Part shown: positions 11,303-22,100 of the stretch, piece by piece | Layout: each line of letters opens with the position of its first letter | How positions within the stretch are numbered: position 1 is the first letter of the stretch | Source of the DNA: Bactericera cockerelli | Lineage: Eukaryota > Arthropoda > Insecta > Hemiptera > Triozidae | DNA length: 64,000 bases | Direction of reading: 5' to 3' | Assembly: GCA_024516035.1 (NCBI GenBank) | Contig: CM044964.1 | Coordinates: 20,342,931 to 20,406,930 of the forward strand | Translations under genes and position numbers: made by a program | Notes under the pieces: generated by a model | What the model saw: the letters and a program-made list of their open reading frames with translations, nothing else | The model's database searches: none | What the model was told of the DNA's origin: nothing

Positions 11303-11732
11303 AAACTGTTAAATACATTATTTACAACTTTTCACACCGGAAACCCCCCCCCGTAACGCGAAAATGGGCCGCGTCCCGCTTTGGCCCCAAAAAAATCTGG
11401 TCACCCTAGGCATACTACGGTATGGGCAATTGGGCAGGCTACAACACAGACCACAAGCGTCTACAGTAGCTCCTGTTTCATGGCTCCGAAATAAAAAAAG
11501 ACTGTGAAACACTCATCTTTAAAAAAAAACTTGTGCAATTTTTTCGGATGAAATTTTCGTAGAAAATCTTTCGGGTACATTTTCTTCCTTTTACGTTTTT
11601 TTAAGGACAACTTTTGTTACTATTATTAGTGGTTTAATACTCCTTAAAAATACAGAACAATCGGGATGAGTATACTGAGGACGCCCCATAAACAAAGGAC
11701 AAAGGAAAATGACCTTCATTAAGTCTGGTATA

Positions 11733-11812
11733 CAGGGTGTCTTCCTAACATTTTTGTTAGGAAGACCGTTGGGTTGTCTTCCACCCAACCTAAAGGGTTG
11801 GGTGCAAGAGAT
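11733..11812. other. Two adjacent hairpins beside a CAGGGTGTC end
   Basis: CAGGGTGTC follows TATA at 11730. GTCTTCCTAACA and its complement (11739-11750 and 11755-11766) form a 12-bp stem. A second inverted pair is TCTTCCACCCAACCT/AGGGTTGGGTG. The CAGGGTG string matches the termini of TA-flanked elements at 37.0, 54.3 and 56.6 kb, so this may be a remnant end. Confidence 0.45.
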
Positions 11813-12177
11813 TTTTTTTTTTATTACAAAATGAACACACTACTTCCGATTTCTAATATTATAAACTTCTCGGAAGTAATAAGTAATAACTACGCATATT
11901 TGAAATAAATTAAGTACGTATACAAGATTTTCCCCCACCCAGTATATCTTATCCTGATGAAAAGGAAAACACAGAAAGTATATTTCTTAATCTTCTACTT
12001 CTACTGCTACTACTACATATTTCTTAATCTGGACATGGTGGAAATAAAAGTCAAGTTTTTTCAAGAAACTTATTTACCAAAATCTAATGGAGAGAAAAAG
12101 AAGCAAAAGAGGAGAAAAGAAATAGAAGAAGAGAGACGCGTAGGAGAGAAAAAGTTAGAGAGGGACAGAAAGGTAAT

Positions 12178-12350
12178 TGCCAACCTCCTTGGCTGAGTGG
12201 TTATGAGCATTGGTTTCTCACCCGGAGGTTGCGGGTTCGAATCCCGGCTAGAGATTTTTTTTCGTAATGGCATGGGTGTAAGTAAAGATAAAGTGCCCTG
12301 AAGTAATGCGAAAGCAGTTCAGGGTTACAATTATTTATTACCTTTAAAGA
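12178..12350 (+). mobile_element. tRNA-derived SINE (singleton type)
   Basis: CCTCCTTGGCTGAGTGGTTA (A box) and GTTGCGGGTTCGAATCCCGG (B box) are followed by a body with GTGCCCTGAAGTAATGCGAA. The head resembles a class II tRNA, but the 3' end does not close as a genuine tRNA and a T-rich body follows directly. Confidence 0.6.
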
Positions 12351-12599
12351 AAATTAGAAGGAAGTGATGAGATTTCGTTACAGGCATTATATTTATTTTT
12401 ATCTAGATATATATTTATCTTTTTCTTGTTTGGATTGTTTTCATTTTCTTTTTAATTTGCTATCATTATCTCCTTCATGTTCATTGTACATCATACATAA
12501 TATATAAAGAATTTATTAAAATATCGTTTCAATGTCCAATTTTTAGGATCAAATGGTTCCAAACCTGACTGACTTCGCAACGCATTTCAAAACTTCAAA

Positions 12600-12854
12600 G
12601 CCCGCGTCGATGGCATGTTGAATACACCGGTTCCCTTCAGAACACCGAAGTTAAGCGACATCCAGCGAGGTTAAGACTTGGATGGGTGACAATTCAAATT
12701 CTAATTCTCGTGACGCTGGCTTTTCCCGGCCCCACTCAGGCTGGGTGAGGTCAATGTGAGTAGCAGGTTTGTGAGTTTCCTGCGAATGGAGGGTAAAACC
12801 CCCGTCGTGATATGACCATGGCAGTTGAAAGCGACGTTAAACCCCACTTAAAAA
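12600..12854 (+). mobile_element. 5S-derived SINE with 11-bp target duplication
   Basis: Head GCGTCGATGGCATGTTGAAT, control region GACTTGGATGGGTGACAATT, core and TTGAAAGCGACGTTAAACCC are in sense orientation. AAAACTTCAAA at 12589-12599 repeats at 12855-12865. It is full length. Confidence 0.87.
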
Positions 12855-12964
12855 AAAACTTCAAATTTTTACTTTTGTGGTATCCCAGCTTGGGAGTGAT
12901 TTTTTGTTATTGTAGGTATGTGTCGGAGAGACAGAGTTGAAAAAAAATGGAAAGCGGAGAAAAA

Positions 12965-13040
12965 AAATATTTTTTTTTTTTAAAGGAACACAATACTTCC
13001 GATTTCTAATATTAGAAATTTCTCGGAAGTAATTTACGAG
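12965..13040. repeat. Dispersed hairpin motif (ACTTCCGAT...TCGGAAGT)
   Basis: ACTTCCGATTTCTAATATTA followed by GAAATTTCTCGGAAGTAAT forms a stem. The same motif recurs near 11842, 29685, 55199 and 62570, usually beside a reading such as AAAACGAACACAATACTTCC. I read it as the end of an undefined repeat family. Confidence 0.55.
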
Positions 13041-13289
13041 AACAAGAGAGAGAGAGAGAGAGAGTCTGTTAAACAAGATTTTCAAAAGGAAGATAATTTG
13101 AAAGATAACATAGGATAGACGACATAAAAACTCGAACTAAAAGTTTAGCTGTATGTTCTCGGGAAATTCGGTGCCTCTGTAAATACAACTAACATGTAGG
13201 ACAGTCAGTAGGTGTATCATTATCAGCTTCGTGAATCTTTGCAATAGGTAAATGGAGTTTTTAATGAGTACCAAAAAATATTACTATGT

Positions 13290-13458
13290 CATGCTTTAAT
13301 AGGTAAGATAGAATATAAACAGTAAAATGCAATGAAATTATAAATAATAAATAAATAAATTGAACAAAGAAACAAAAACAAAAAAGAGAATGAAGCTAAT
13401 GTCCCACCTAAAGGGCGAGGTTATTGCCTCTGGCAATCTCTTCCACCCAAACCTTCAT
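13290..13458 (-). mobile_element. LINE 3'-end copy
   Basis: On the minus strand GGGTGGAAGAGATTGCCAGA, CCTCGCCCTTTAGGTGGGAC, a T-rich stretch and a tail CTATTAAAGCATGACATAGT are seen, parallel to the copy at 424-600. Confidence 0.55.
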
Positions 13459-13499
13459 CGGTTTATTACTTTATCTATTTATATCTTTAATTTAATCTT

Positions 13500-13990
13500 T
13501 ATCTATCTTTCTCTTTAACTATGTCTCTTTTTCTCTTTCTATTTCTCTTTATCTTTCTATTTCTCATTTTCTCTCTTTCTTTGTCTTTCTTTTTCACTTT
13601 CTCTTTCTTATTCTCTTACTCGTTCTCTTTCGTTTACTCTTTCTTTTTCTCTTTCTACTTCTCTTTATCTTTCTATTTCTCATTTTCTCTCTTTCTTTCT
13701 CTTTCTTATTCTTATTCTCTTACTCGTTCTCTTTCGTTTACTCTTTCTTTTTCTCTTTCTATTTCTCTTTATCTTTCTATTTCTCATTTTCTCTCTTTCT
13801 TTGTCTTTCTTTTTCACTTTCTCTTTCTTATTCTCTTACTCGTTCTCTTTCGTTTACTCTTTCTTTTTCTCTTTCTATTTCTCTTTATCTTTCTATTTCT
13901 CATTTTCTCTCTTTCTTTCTCTTTCTTATTCTTATTCTCTTACTCGTTCTCTTTCGTTTACTCTTTCTTTTCTCTTTCTATTTCTCTTTC
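13500..13990 (+). repeat. CT-rich tandem repeat, ~110-120-bp unit
   Basis: Blocks containing CTATTTCTCTTTATCTTTCT, then CTCTTACTCGTTCTCTTTCG, then TTTACTCTTTCTTTTTCTCT repeat four times with small differences. It translates as an open Phe/Ser/Leu-rich frame only because the pyrimidine strand has no stop codons. I do not call it a gene. Confidence 0.75.
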
Positions 13991-14099
13991 TCTTCTCTCG
14001 AATCAAACCCATTAGTGTCCAAACCGTTTGAATAATAAATAACCAGCAAGCACCGTCAGACATAATCTGACCCATGTAAGTACCCTAACCAACACTCCC

Positions 14100-14370
14100 G
14101 ACACTAGGGTCTTTTAATAATAAATTATCTCCCCATTTATCTTCGCTCTCCCCCTCTTTAATGCTCCCTCCCTTCCCCTCTTTACTCCTTATCTTCCCTT
14201 CCCTCCCCCTCTTTACTCCTTCCTACCTCTCCTCTCTATTTCTTCTCCTCCATATTTTCCCCTACTTTAATTATTATTCCTCATCACTCTCCTTTCTCCT
14301 ACTTTTTATTTCATCCGCCCCTCCATAATTCAATTCTCCCCAGCCCTCCCTATTTCAATTATTTTATCCC

Positions 14371-14401
<31 letters not shown>

Positions 14402-14470
14402 CTTTAATTTTTCTATTATATTTTTCATTTATTTTTGTTTTCCTTTTTTTAAGTTTTTCTCAAAAGTGCT
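14100..14470 (+). repeat. CT-rich low-complexity DNA with a 32-base T run
   Basis: CCCTCTTTACTCCTT recurs near 14150-14220. T homopolymer occupies about 14369-14400. Confidence 0.7.
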
Positions 14471-14529
14471 ATTCAGGATACTAAGCACAGGTTTTAAACC
14501 TTTATTTTGGATCATTAAATTTCGAACCC

Positions 14530-14637
14530 TTGTGATGGATATTCCAGGCCCCAATCATGCTGGGTGAGGCTAATTTCAGTAGCTGGTTTGTGAGTGTCCA
14601 TGACTATGCAGTTGAAAGTGACATAAAACCCAAAAAG
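14530..14637 (+). mobile_element. 5S-derived SINE, 5'-truncated and diverged
   Basis: Core GCTGGGTGAGGCTAATTTCA, AGTAGCTGGTTTGTGAGTGT and TGCAGTTGAAAGTGACATAA are preserved. The 5S head is absent. Confidence 0.6.
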
Positions 14638-14739
14638 TAAGTATTTTCCATCTATGTACTCCTCTCTCATCTGCTTTTCAGCCTCTCATTAAAAATGCAT
14701 TACTTTGTTTCAAAACCAAAATTACTCTAAAGTCGAAAT

Positions 14740-15200
14740 CCAAGCAACCCCTGGGGAAGTATGGAGAGAAAACAAAAAGTCTTAGTACCGGATGAAGGTT
14801 AAAGAGAGATGGAGATATACGTAAGATAAAGGAAAGTAGACAGGAGAAGAAGAAAGGAGAGAGATACCAAAAAGCAGTAGATTAGGAGGATAAAATACGA
14901 GATGAGAGAAACTAGAATAACTCGGTCAGATTAAAAAGAGATCAGAAGAAGACAGAATAGAGAGGGAGAGAGAGCGTAGAGAGAGAGAGAGAGAGAGGGA
15001 GAGAGAACTCTGAGAACTAGTAGCTAAATAAAGAAAAAAGAAAAGATGGTAAAGTGGACAAACCATAAAAAATAAACTTAAGATAAGAGAAATCAGCCTA
15101 GGAGAATAATAAGAAAATGAGACCAATGAAAATTATTATTATTATTTAACAATTTATTGATAAACTACATGATACATTCTGCAACATAGGACCTGAAATA
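14740..15200 (+). other. GA-rich intergenic DNA, no gene
   Basis: Purine-rich text with a GAGAGAG tract at about 14960-15005. Open frames here reflect composition only. Confidence 0.45.
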
Positions 15201-15214
15201 AAAAGAACACAATA

Positions 15215-15430
15215 GAATATGTAGTGAACCAAGGGGCGAGGTTCAAGCCTGTGGCTTTCTCTTCCACCGAACCTTATATGTATAAGAATTCTTAGCTGAG
15301 GTAGGAAAAAGAGAGATAGAGATAAGATAAGATAGATAGGAGAAGAAGAAAGAGAAGAGAGATACCAAAAAGGATTGGGTGGAGATTGCCACAGGCAATA
15401 ACCCCATTTTTCAGGTAGGACATTAACTTT
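15215..15430. mobile_element. Two LINE 3'-end fragments in opposite orientations
   Basis: CCAAGGGGCGAGGTTCAAGC with TGGCTTTCTCTTCCACC (minus sense) lies at 15228-15272. GGGTGGAGATTGCCACAGGC with CCCATTTTTCAGGTAGGACA (plus sense) lies at 15378-15424. Confidence 0.5.
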
Positions 15431-15469
15431 ATTCTCTTTTTTGTTCTTGTTTCTTGGTTCAATCTATGT

Positions 15470-15665
15470 AGTTATTACTTCAAATAAATCGGAAGTACCG
15501 TGTTCGTTTTTGTAAAGAAAAATAGTTTTTTGCTCCGATTTCAATTTTTTTTTCATATTTCTAGACGTTTCATAACCTCCTGAGCAACTTTGGTTTTGTG
15601 TCCGTCTGTCGGTCCGTCGCGTCGGTCTGTTAAAAATATTCCTTGTAACGCGCAAATCTCGGAAT
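15470..15665 (-). repeat. Dispersed repeat containing AGGAGGTTATGAAACG
   Basis: On the minus strand CAAAGTTGCTCAGGAGGTTA, then GAAATATGAAAAAAAAATTG, AAATCGGAGC and AAAACGAACACGGTACTTCC. Related segments lie at 29680-29830 (minus), 38505-38575 (plus) and 47262-47352 (plus). A distant relative (TTTCTGGACGAATCATAGCC) is at 54160-54250. No coding frame is conserved. Confidence 0.55.
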
Positions 15666-15689
15666 CTACTCAACGAATTTATATTTTTA

Positions 15690-16040
15690 TCTTACGTAAT
15701 AAAGCATATTAGAATACTAATAATAATAATGAAAAGTAGTAGCTTAGGAAGATAAAGATGAGAGAAGAACTGAAGTAAACTAAATAGGTAAGATTGAAGA
15801 GTGACTTGAAAATAAGGATTAATAGAGAGATACTTAAGATAAAAAGAAAAAGTAGATGGTAGATTTCCTATGACTCTACATTCTATAATTAATAATAATA
15901 ATAAATCATTTGTTTTATTTTTCATTTCTTCTTTTGTATACAAAGAACCCATCCTAAGCTATATTATAAATAATAATTTTAACAGTGAAAAATCAAAAAA
16001 ACAATATATACAATAAAAATGAAAAAGAATAGAAAATATT
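15690..16040. other. AT-rich intergenic DNA
   Basis: TAATAATAATAA runs and AT-rich sequence. I see no gene. Confidence 0.4.
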
Positions 16041-16049
16041 TGAAAACAT

Positions 16050-16110
16050 AAATGTCCTAACTAAAGGGCGGGGTTATTGCCTATGGCAATCTCTTCCACC
16101 CAACCCTTCT
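16050..16110 (-). mobile_element. LINE 3'-end module
   Basis: ATGTCCTAACTAAAGGGCGG and TTATTGCCTATGGCAATCTC, in minus sense, sit immediately before the satellite block. Confidence 0.5.
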
Positions 16111-16164
16111 TCTTTTTCTTTCAATTTGCCTGAAACCAAACACACCTCTTTCTCATGGTTGAGA

Positions 16165-19100
16165 ATACGCACATTGAAAGAGGTAGTTTCATGAGAAGAA
16201 CTATAAGATATATGGAAAGTATAAAGAAGGAGGAGGCAGATGTAAGAGCAAAAGCAGAGAGAGGTAGATTGGTAAGAAGAAAATGTAGAAATACAGTATG
16301 AGTGTATAAAGAAAGAATAGAAGGAGGAAACGAATCTAAGAGCAAAAGCAGAGAGAGGTAGATTGGTAAGAAGAAAATGTAGAAATACAGTATGAAAGAA
16401 AAAATAAAGAAAGAGGAGACATATCTAGTAGTAAAAGCAGAGAGAGGTAGATTGGTAAGAAGAAAATGTAGAAATACAGTATGAAAGAAAGAATAAAGAA
16501 AGAGGAGACAGATCTAGTAGTAAAAGCAGAGAGAGGTAGATTGGTAAGAAGAAAATGTAGAAATACAGTATGAAAGAAAGAATAAAGAAAGAGGAGACAG
16601 ATCTAGTAGTAAAAGCAGAGAGAGGTAGATTGGTAAGAAGAAAATGTAGAAATACAGTATGAAAGAAAGAATAAAGAAAGAGGAGACAGATCTAGTAGTA
16701 AAAGCAGAGAGAGGTAGATTGGTAAGAAGAAAATGTAGAAATACAGTATGAAAGAAAGAATAAAGAAAGAGGAGACATATCTAGTAGTAAAAGCAGAGAG
16801 AGGTAGATTGGTAAGAAGAAAATGTAGAAATACAGTATGAAAGAAATAATAAAGAAAGAGGAGACAGATCTAGTAGTAAAAGCAGAGAGAGGTAGATTGG
16901 TAAGAAGAAAATGTAGAAATACAGTATGAAAGAAAGAATAAAGAAAGAGGAGACATATCTAGTAGTAAAAGCAGAGAGAGGTAGATTGGTAAGAAGAAAA
17001 TGTAGAAATACAGTATGAAAGAAAGAATAAAGAAAGAGGAGACAGATCTAGTAGTAAAAGCAGAGAGAGGTAGATTGGTAAGAAGAAAATGTAGAAATAC
17101 AGTATGAAAGAAAGAATAAAGAAAGAGGAGACAGATCTAGTAGTAAAAGCAGAGAGAGGTAGATTGGTAAGAAGAAAATGTAGAAATACAGTATGAAAGA
17201 AAGAATAAAGAAAGAGGAGACAGATCTAGTAGTAAAAGCAGAGAGAGGTAGATTGGTAAGAAGAAAATGTAGAAATACAGTATGAAAGAAAGAATAAAGA
17301 AAGAGGAGACATATCTAGTAGTAAAAGCAGAGAGAGGTAGATTGGTAAGAAGAAAATGTAGAAATACAGTATGAAAGAAATAATAAAGAAAGAGGAGACA
17401 GATCTAGTAGTAAAAGCAGAGAGAGGTAGATTGGTAAGAAGAAAATGTAGAAATACAGTATGAAAGAAAGAATAAAGAAAGAGGAGACATATCTAGTAGT
17501 AAAAGCAGAGAGAGGTAGATTGGTAAGAAGAAAATGTAGAAATACAGTATGAAAGAAAGAATAAAGAAAGAGGAGACAGATCTAGTAGTAAAAGCAGAGA
17601 GAGGTAGATTGGTAAGAAGAAAATGTAGAAATACAGTATGAAAGAAAGAATAAAGAAAGAGGAGACAGATCTAGTAGTAAAAGCAGAGAGAGGTAGATTG
17701 GTAAGAAGAAAATGTAGAAATACAGTATGAAAGAAAGAATAAAGAAAGAGGAGACAGATCTAGTAGTAAAAGCAAGAGAGGTAGATTGGTAAGAAGAAAA
17801 TGTAGAAATACAGTATGAGTGTATAAAGAAAGAATAAAGAAAGAGGAGACATATCTAGTAGTAAAAAGCAGAGAGAGGTAGATTGGTAAGAAGAAAATGT
17901 AGAAATACAGTATGAAAGAAAGAATAAAGAAAGAGGAGACATATCTAGTAGTAAAAGCAGAGAGAGGTAGATTGGTAAGAAAAAATGTAGAAATACAGTA
18001 GAGTGTATAAAGAAAGAATAAAGAAAGAGGAGACATATCTAGTAGTAAAAGCAGAGAGAGGTAGATTGGTAAGAAGAAAATGTAGAAATACAGTATGAAA
18101 GAAAGAATAAAGAAAGAGGAGACATATCTAGTAGTAAAGCAGAGAGAGGTAGATTGTAAGAAGAAAATGTAGAAATACAGTATGAAAGAAAGAATAAAGA
18201 AAGAGGAGACATATCTAGTAGTAAAAGCAGAGAGAGTAGATTGGTAAGAAGAAAATGTAGAAATACAGTATGAAAGAAATAATAAAGAAAGAGGAGACAA
18301 TCTAGTAGTAAAAGCAAGAGAGGTAGATTGGTAAGAAGAAAATGTAGAAATACAGTATGAAGAAAGAATAAAGAAAGAGGAGACATATCTAGTAGTAAAA
18401 GCAGAGAGAGGTAGATTGGTAAGAAGAAAATGTAGAAATACAGTATGAGTGTATAAAGAAAGAATAAAGAAAGAGGAGACATATCTAGTAGTAAAAGCAG
18501 AGAGAGGTAGATTGGTAAGAAGAAAATGTAGAAATACAGAATGATGTATAAAGAAAGAATAGAAGGAGGAAACGAATCTAAGAGCAAAAGCAGAGAGAGT
18601 AGATGTAAGAAGAAAATGTAGAAATACAGTATGAAAGAAAGAATAAAGAAAGAGGAGACAGATCTAGTAGTAAAAGCAGAGAGAGGTAGATTGGTAAGAA
18701 GAAAATGTAGAAATACAGTATGAAAGAAATAATAAAGAAAGAGGAGACAGATCTAGTAGTAAAAGCAGAGAGAGGTAGATTGGTAAGAAGAAAATGTAGA
18801 AATACAGTATGAAAGAAAGAATAAAGAAAGAGGAGACAATCTAGTAGTAAAAGCAGAGAGAGGTAGATTGGTAAGAAGAAAATGTAGAAATACAGTATGA
18901 AAGAAATAATAAAGAAAGAGGAGACAGATCTAGTAGTAAAAGCAGAGAGAGGTAGATTGGTAAGAAGAAAATGTAGAAATACAGTATGAAAGAAAGAATA
19001 AAGAAAGAGGAGACATATCTAGTAGTAAAAGCAGAGAGAGGTAGATTGGTAAGAAGAAAATGTAGAAATACAGTATGAAAGAAATAATAAAGAAAGAGGA

Positions 19101-22100
19101 GACAGATCTAGTAGTAAAAGCAGAGAGAGGTAGATTGGTAAGAAGAAAATGTAGAAATACAGTATGAAAGAAAGAATAAAGAAAGAGGAGACATATCTAG
19201 TAGTAAAAGCAGAGAGAGGTAGATTGGTAAGAAGAAAATGTAGAAATACATATATGTATAAAGAAAGAATAAAGAAAGAGGAGACATATCTAGTAGTAAA
19301 AGCAGAGAGAGGTAGATTGGTAAGAAGAAAATGTAGAAATACAGTATGAAAGAAAGAATAAAGAAAGAGGAGACATATCTAGTAGTAAAAGCAGAGAGAG
19401 GTAATTGGTAAGAAGAAAATGTAGAAATACAGTATGAAAGAAAGAATAAAGAAAGAGGAGACATATCTAGTATAAAAGCAGAGAGAGGTAGATTGGTAAG
19501 AAGAAAATGTAGAAATACAGTATGAAAGAAATAATAAAGAAAGAGGAGACAGATCTAGTAGTAAAAGCAGAGAGAGGTAGATTGGTAAGAGAAAATGTAG
19601 AAATACAGTATGAAAGAAAGAATAAAGAAAGAGGAGACATATCTAGTAGTAAAAGCAGAGAGAGGTAGATTGGTAAGAAGAAAATGTAGAAATACAGTAT
19701 GATGAAAGAAAGAATAAAGAAAGAGGAGACATATCTAGTAGTAAAAGCAGAGAGAGGTAGATTGGTAAGAAGAAAATGTAAAATACAGTATGAAAGAAAG
19801 AATAAAGAAAGAGGAGACATATCTAGTAGTAAAAGCAGAGAGAGGTAGATTGGTAAGAAGAAAATGTAGAAATACAGTATGAAAGAAAGAATAAAGAAAG
19901 AGGAGACAGATCTAGTAGTAAAAGCAGAGAGAGGTAGATTGGTAAGAAGAAAATGTAGAAATACAGTATGAAAGAAAAATAAAGAAAGAGGAGACAATCT
20001 AGTAGTAAAAGCAGAGAGAGGTAGATTGGTAAGAAGAAAATGTAGAAATACAGTATGAAAGAAAAATAAAGAAAGAGGAGACAGATCTAGTAGTAAAAGC
20101 AGAGAGAGGTAGATGGTAAGAAGAAAATGTAGAAATACAGTATGAAAGAAAGAATAAAGAAAGAGAGACATATCTAGTAGTAAAAGCAGAGAGAGGTAGA
20201 TTGGTAAGAAGAAAATGTAGAAATACAGTATGAAAGAAAGAATAAAGAAAGGAGACAATCTAGTAGTAAAAGCAGAGAGAGGTAGATTGGTAAGAAGAAA
20301 ATGTAGAAATACAGTATGAAAGAAAGAATAAAGAAAGAGGAGACATATCTAGTAGTAAAAGCAGAGAGAGGTAGATTGGTAAGAAGAAAATGTAGAAATA
20401 CAGTATGAAAGAAAAAAAAGAAAGAGGAGACAATCTAGTAGTAAAAGCAGAGAGAGGTAGATTGGTAAGAAGAAAATGTAGAAATCAGTATGAAAGAAGA
20501 ATAAAGAAAGAGGAGACATATCTAGTAGTAAAAGCAGAGAGAGGTAGATTGTAAGAAGAAAATGTAGAAATACAGTATGAAAGAAAGAATAAAGAAAGAG
20601 GAGACATATCTAGTAGTAAAAGCAGAGAGAGGTAGATTGGTAAGAAGAAAATGTAGAAATACAGTATGAAAGAAAGAATAAAGAAAGAGGAGACATATCT
20701 AGTAGTAAAGCAGAGAGAGGTAATTGGTAAGAAGAAAATGTAGAAATACAGTATGAAAAAAATAAAGAAAGAGAGACAATCTAGAGAAAAGCAGAGAGAG
20801 GTAGATTGGTAAGAAGAAAATGTAGAAATACAGTATGAAAGAAAGAATAAAGAAAGAGGAGACAATCTAGTAGTAAAAGCAGAGAGAGGTAGATTGGTAA
20901 GAAGAAAATGTAGAAATACAGTATGAAAGAAAGAATAAAGAAAGAGGAGACATATCTAGTAGTAAAAGCAGAGAGAGGTAGATTGGTAAGAAGAAAATGT
21001 AGAAATACAGTATGAAAGAAAGAATAAAGAAAGAGGAGACATATCTAGTAGTAAAAGCAGAGAGAGGTAGATTGGTAAGAAGAAAATGTAGAAATACAGT
21101 ATGAAAGAAAAATAAAGAAAGAGGAGACAATCTAGTAGTAAAAGCAAGAGAGGTAGATTGGTAAGAAGAAAATGTAGAAATACAGTATGAAAGAAAGAAT
21201 AAAGAAAGAGGAGACATATCTAGTAGTAAAAGCAGAGAGAGGTAGATTGTAAGAAGAAAATGTAGAAATACAGTATGAAAGAAAAATAAAGAAAGAGGAG
21301 AAGAAATGTAGAAATACAGTATGAAAGAAAGAATAAAGAAAGAGGAGACAGATCTAGTAGTAAAAGCAGAGAGAGGTAGATTGGTAAGAAGAAAATGTAG
21401 AAATACAGTATGAAAGAAAGAATAAAGAAAGAGGAGACAGAATCTAGAGAAAGCAGAGAGAGGTAGATTGGTAAGAAGAAAATGTAGAAATACAGTATGA
21501 AAGAAAGAATAAAGAAAGAGGAGACAATCTAGTAGTAAAAGCAGAGAGAGGTAGATTGGTAAGAAGAAAATGTAGAAATACAGTATGAAAGAAAAATAAA
21601 GAAAGAGGAGACAATCTAGTAGTAAAAGCAGAGAGAGGTAGATTGTAAGAAGAAAATGTAGAAATACAGTATGAAAGAAAGAATAAAGAAAGAGGAGACA
21701 ATCTAAGAGCAAAAGCAGAGAGAGGTAGATTGGTAAGAAGAAAATGTAGAAATACAGTATGAAGAAAAAAAAGAAAGAGGAGACAATCTAAGAAAAGAGA
21801 GAGAGGTAGATTGGTAAGAAGAAAATGTAGAAATACAGTATGAAAGAAAGAATAAAGAAAGAGGAGACAGATCTAGAGAAAAGCAGAGAGAGGTAGATTG
21901 GTAAGAAGAAAATGTAGAAATACAGTATGAAAGAAAGAATAAAGAAAGAGGAGACGATCTAGAGAAAAGCAGAGAGAGGTAGATTGTAAGAAGAAAATGT
22001 AGAAATACAGTATAAGAAAGAAAAAGAAGAGGAGACAGATCTAAGAGCAAAAGCAGAGAGAGGTAGATTGGTAAGAAGAAAATGTAGAAATACAGTATGA

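Larger units (their letters stand above)
10223..11408. mobile_element. hAT-like non-autonomous DNA element nested in a SINE
   Basis: The termini are TAGGGTGACCA and TGGTCACCCTA, flanked by an exact 8-bp duplication GGCATACT (10215-10222 and 11409-11416). An 8-bp duplication with TAGGG-type ends is characteristic of hAT elements. Subterminal CGTCCCGCTTT-type strings recur at both ends. No transposase frame is visible, so it must have been moved in trans. It carries a tRNA-like segment near its right end. Confidence 0.82.
10190..11510 (+). mobile_element. tRNA-derived SINE family B copy, split by a hAT-like insertion
   Basis: GTGTCACTTCTCGCCCATCA and the SINE body at 10190-10222 resume at 11409 with GGCATACTACGG, then CTACAACACAGACCACAAGC, ending near 11510 at GAAATAAAAAAAGACTGTGA. 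The two halves join in register once the insertion and one 8-bp duplication are removed. Confidence 0.8.

Noticed and set aside
12600..12720. Functional 5S rRNA gene
   Set aside because: The head diverges from 5S outside the control region, is followed by a SINE body and poly(A), and has a target duplication.
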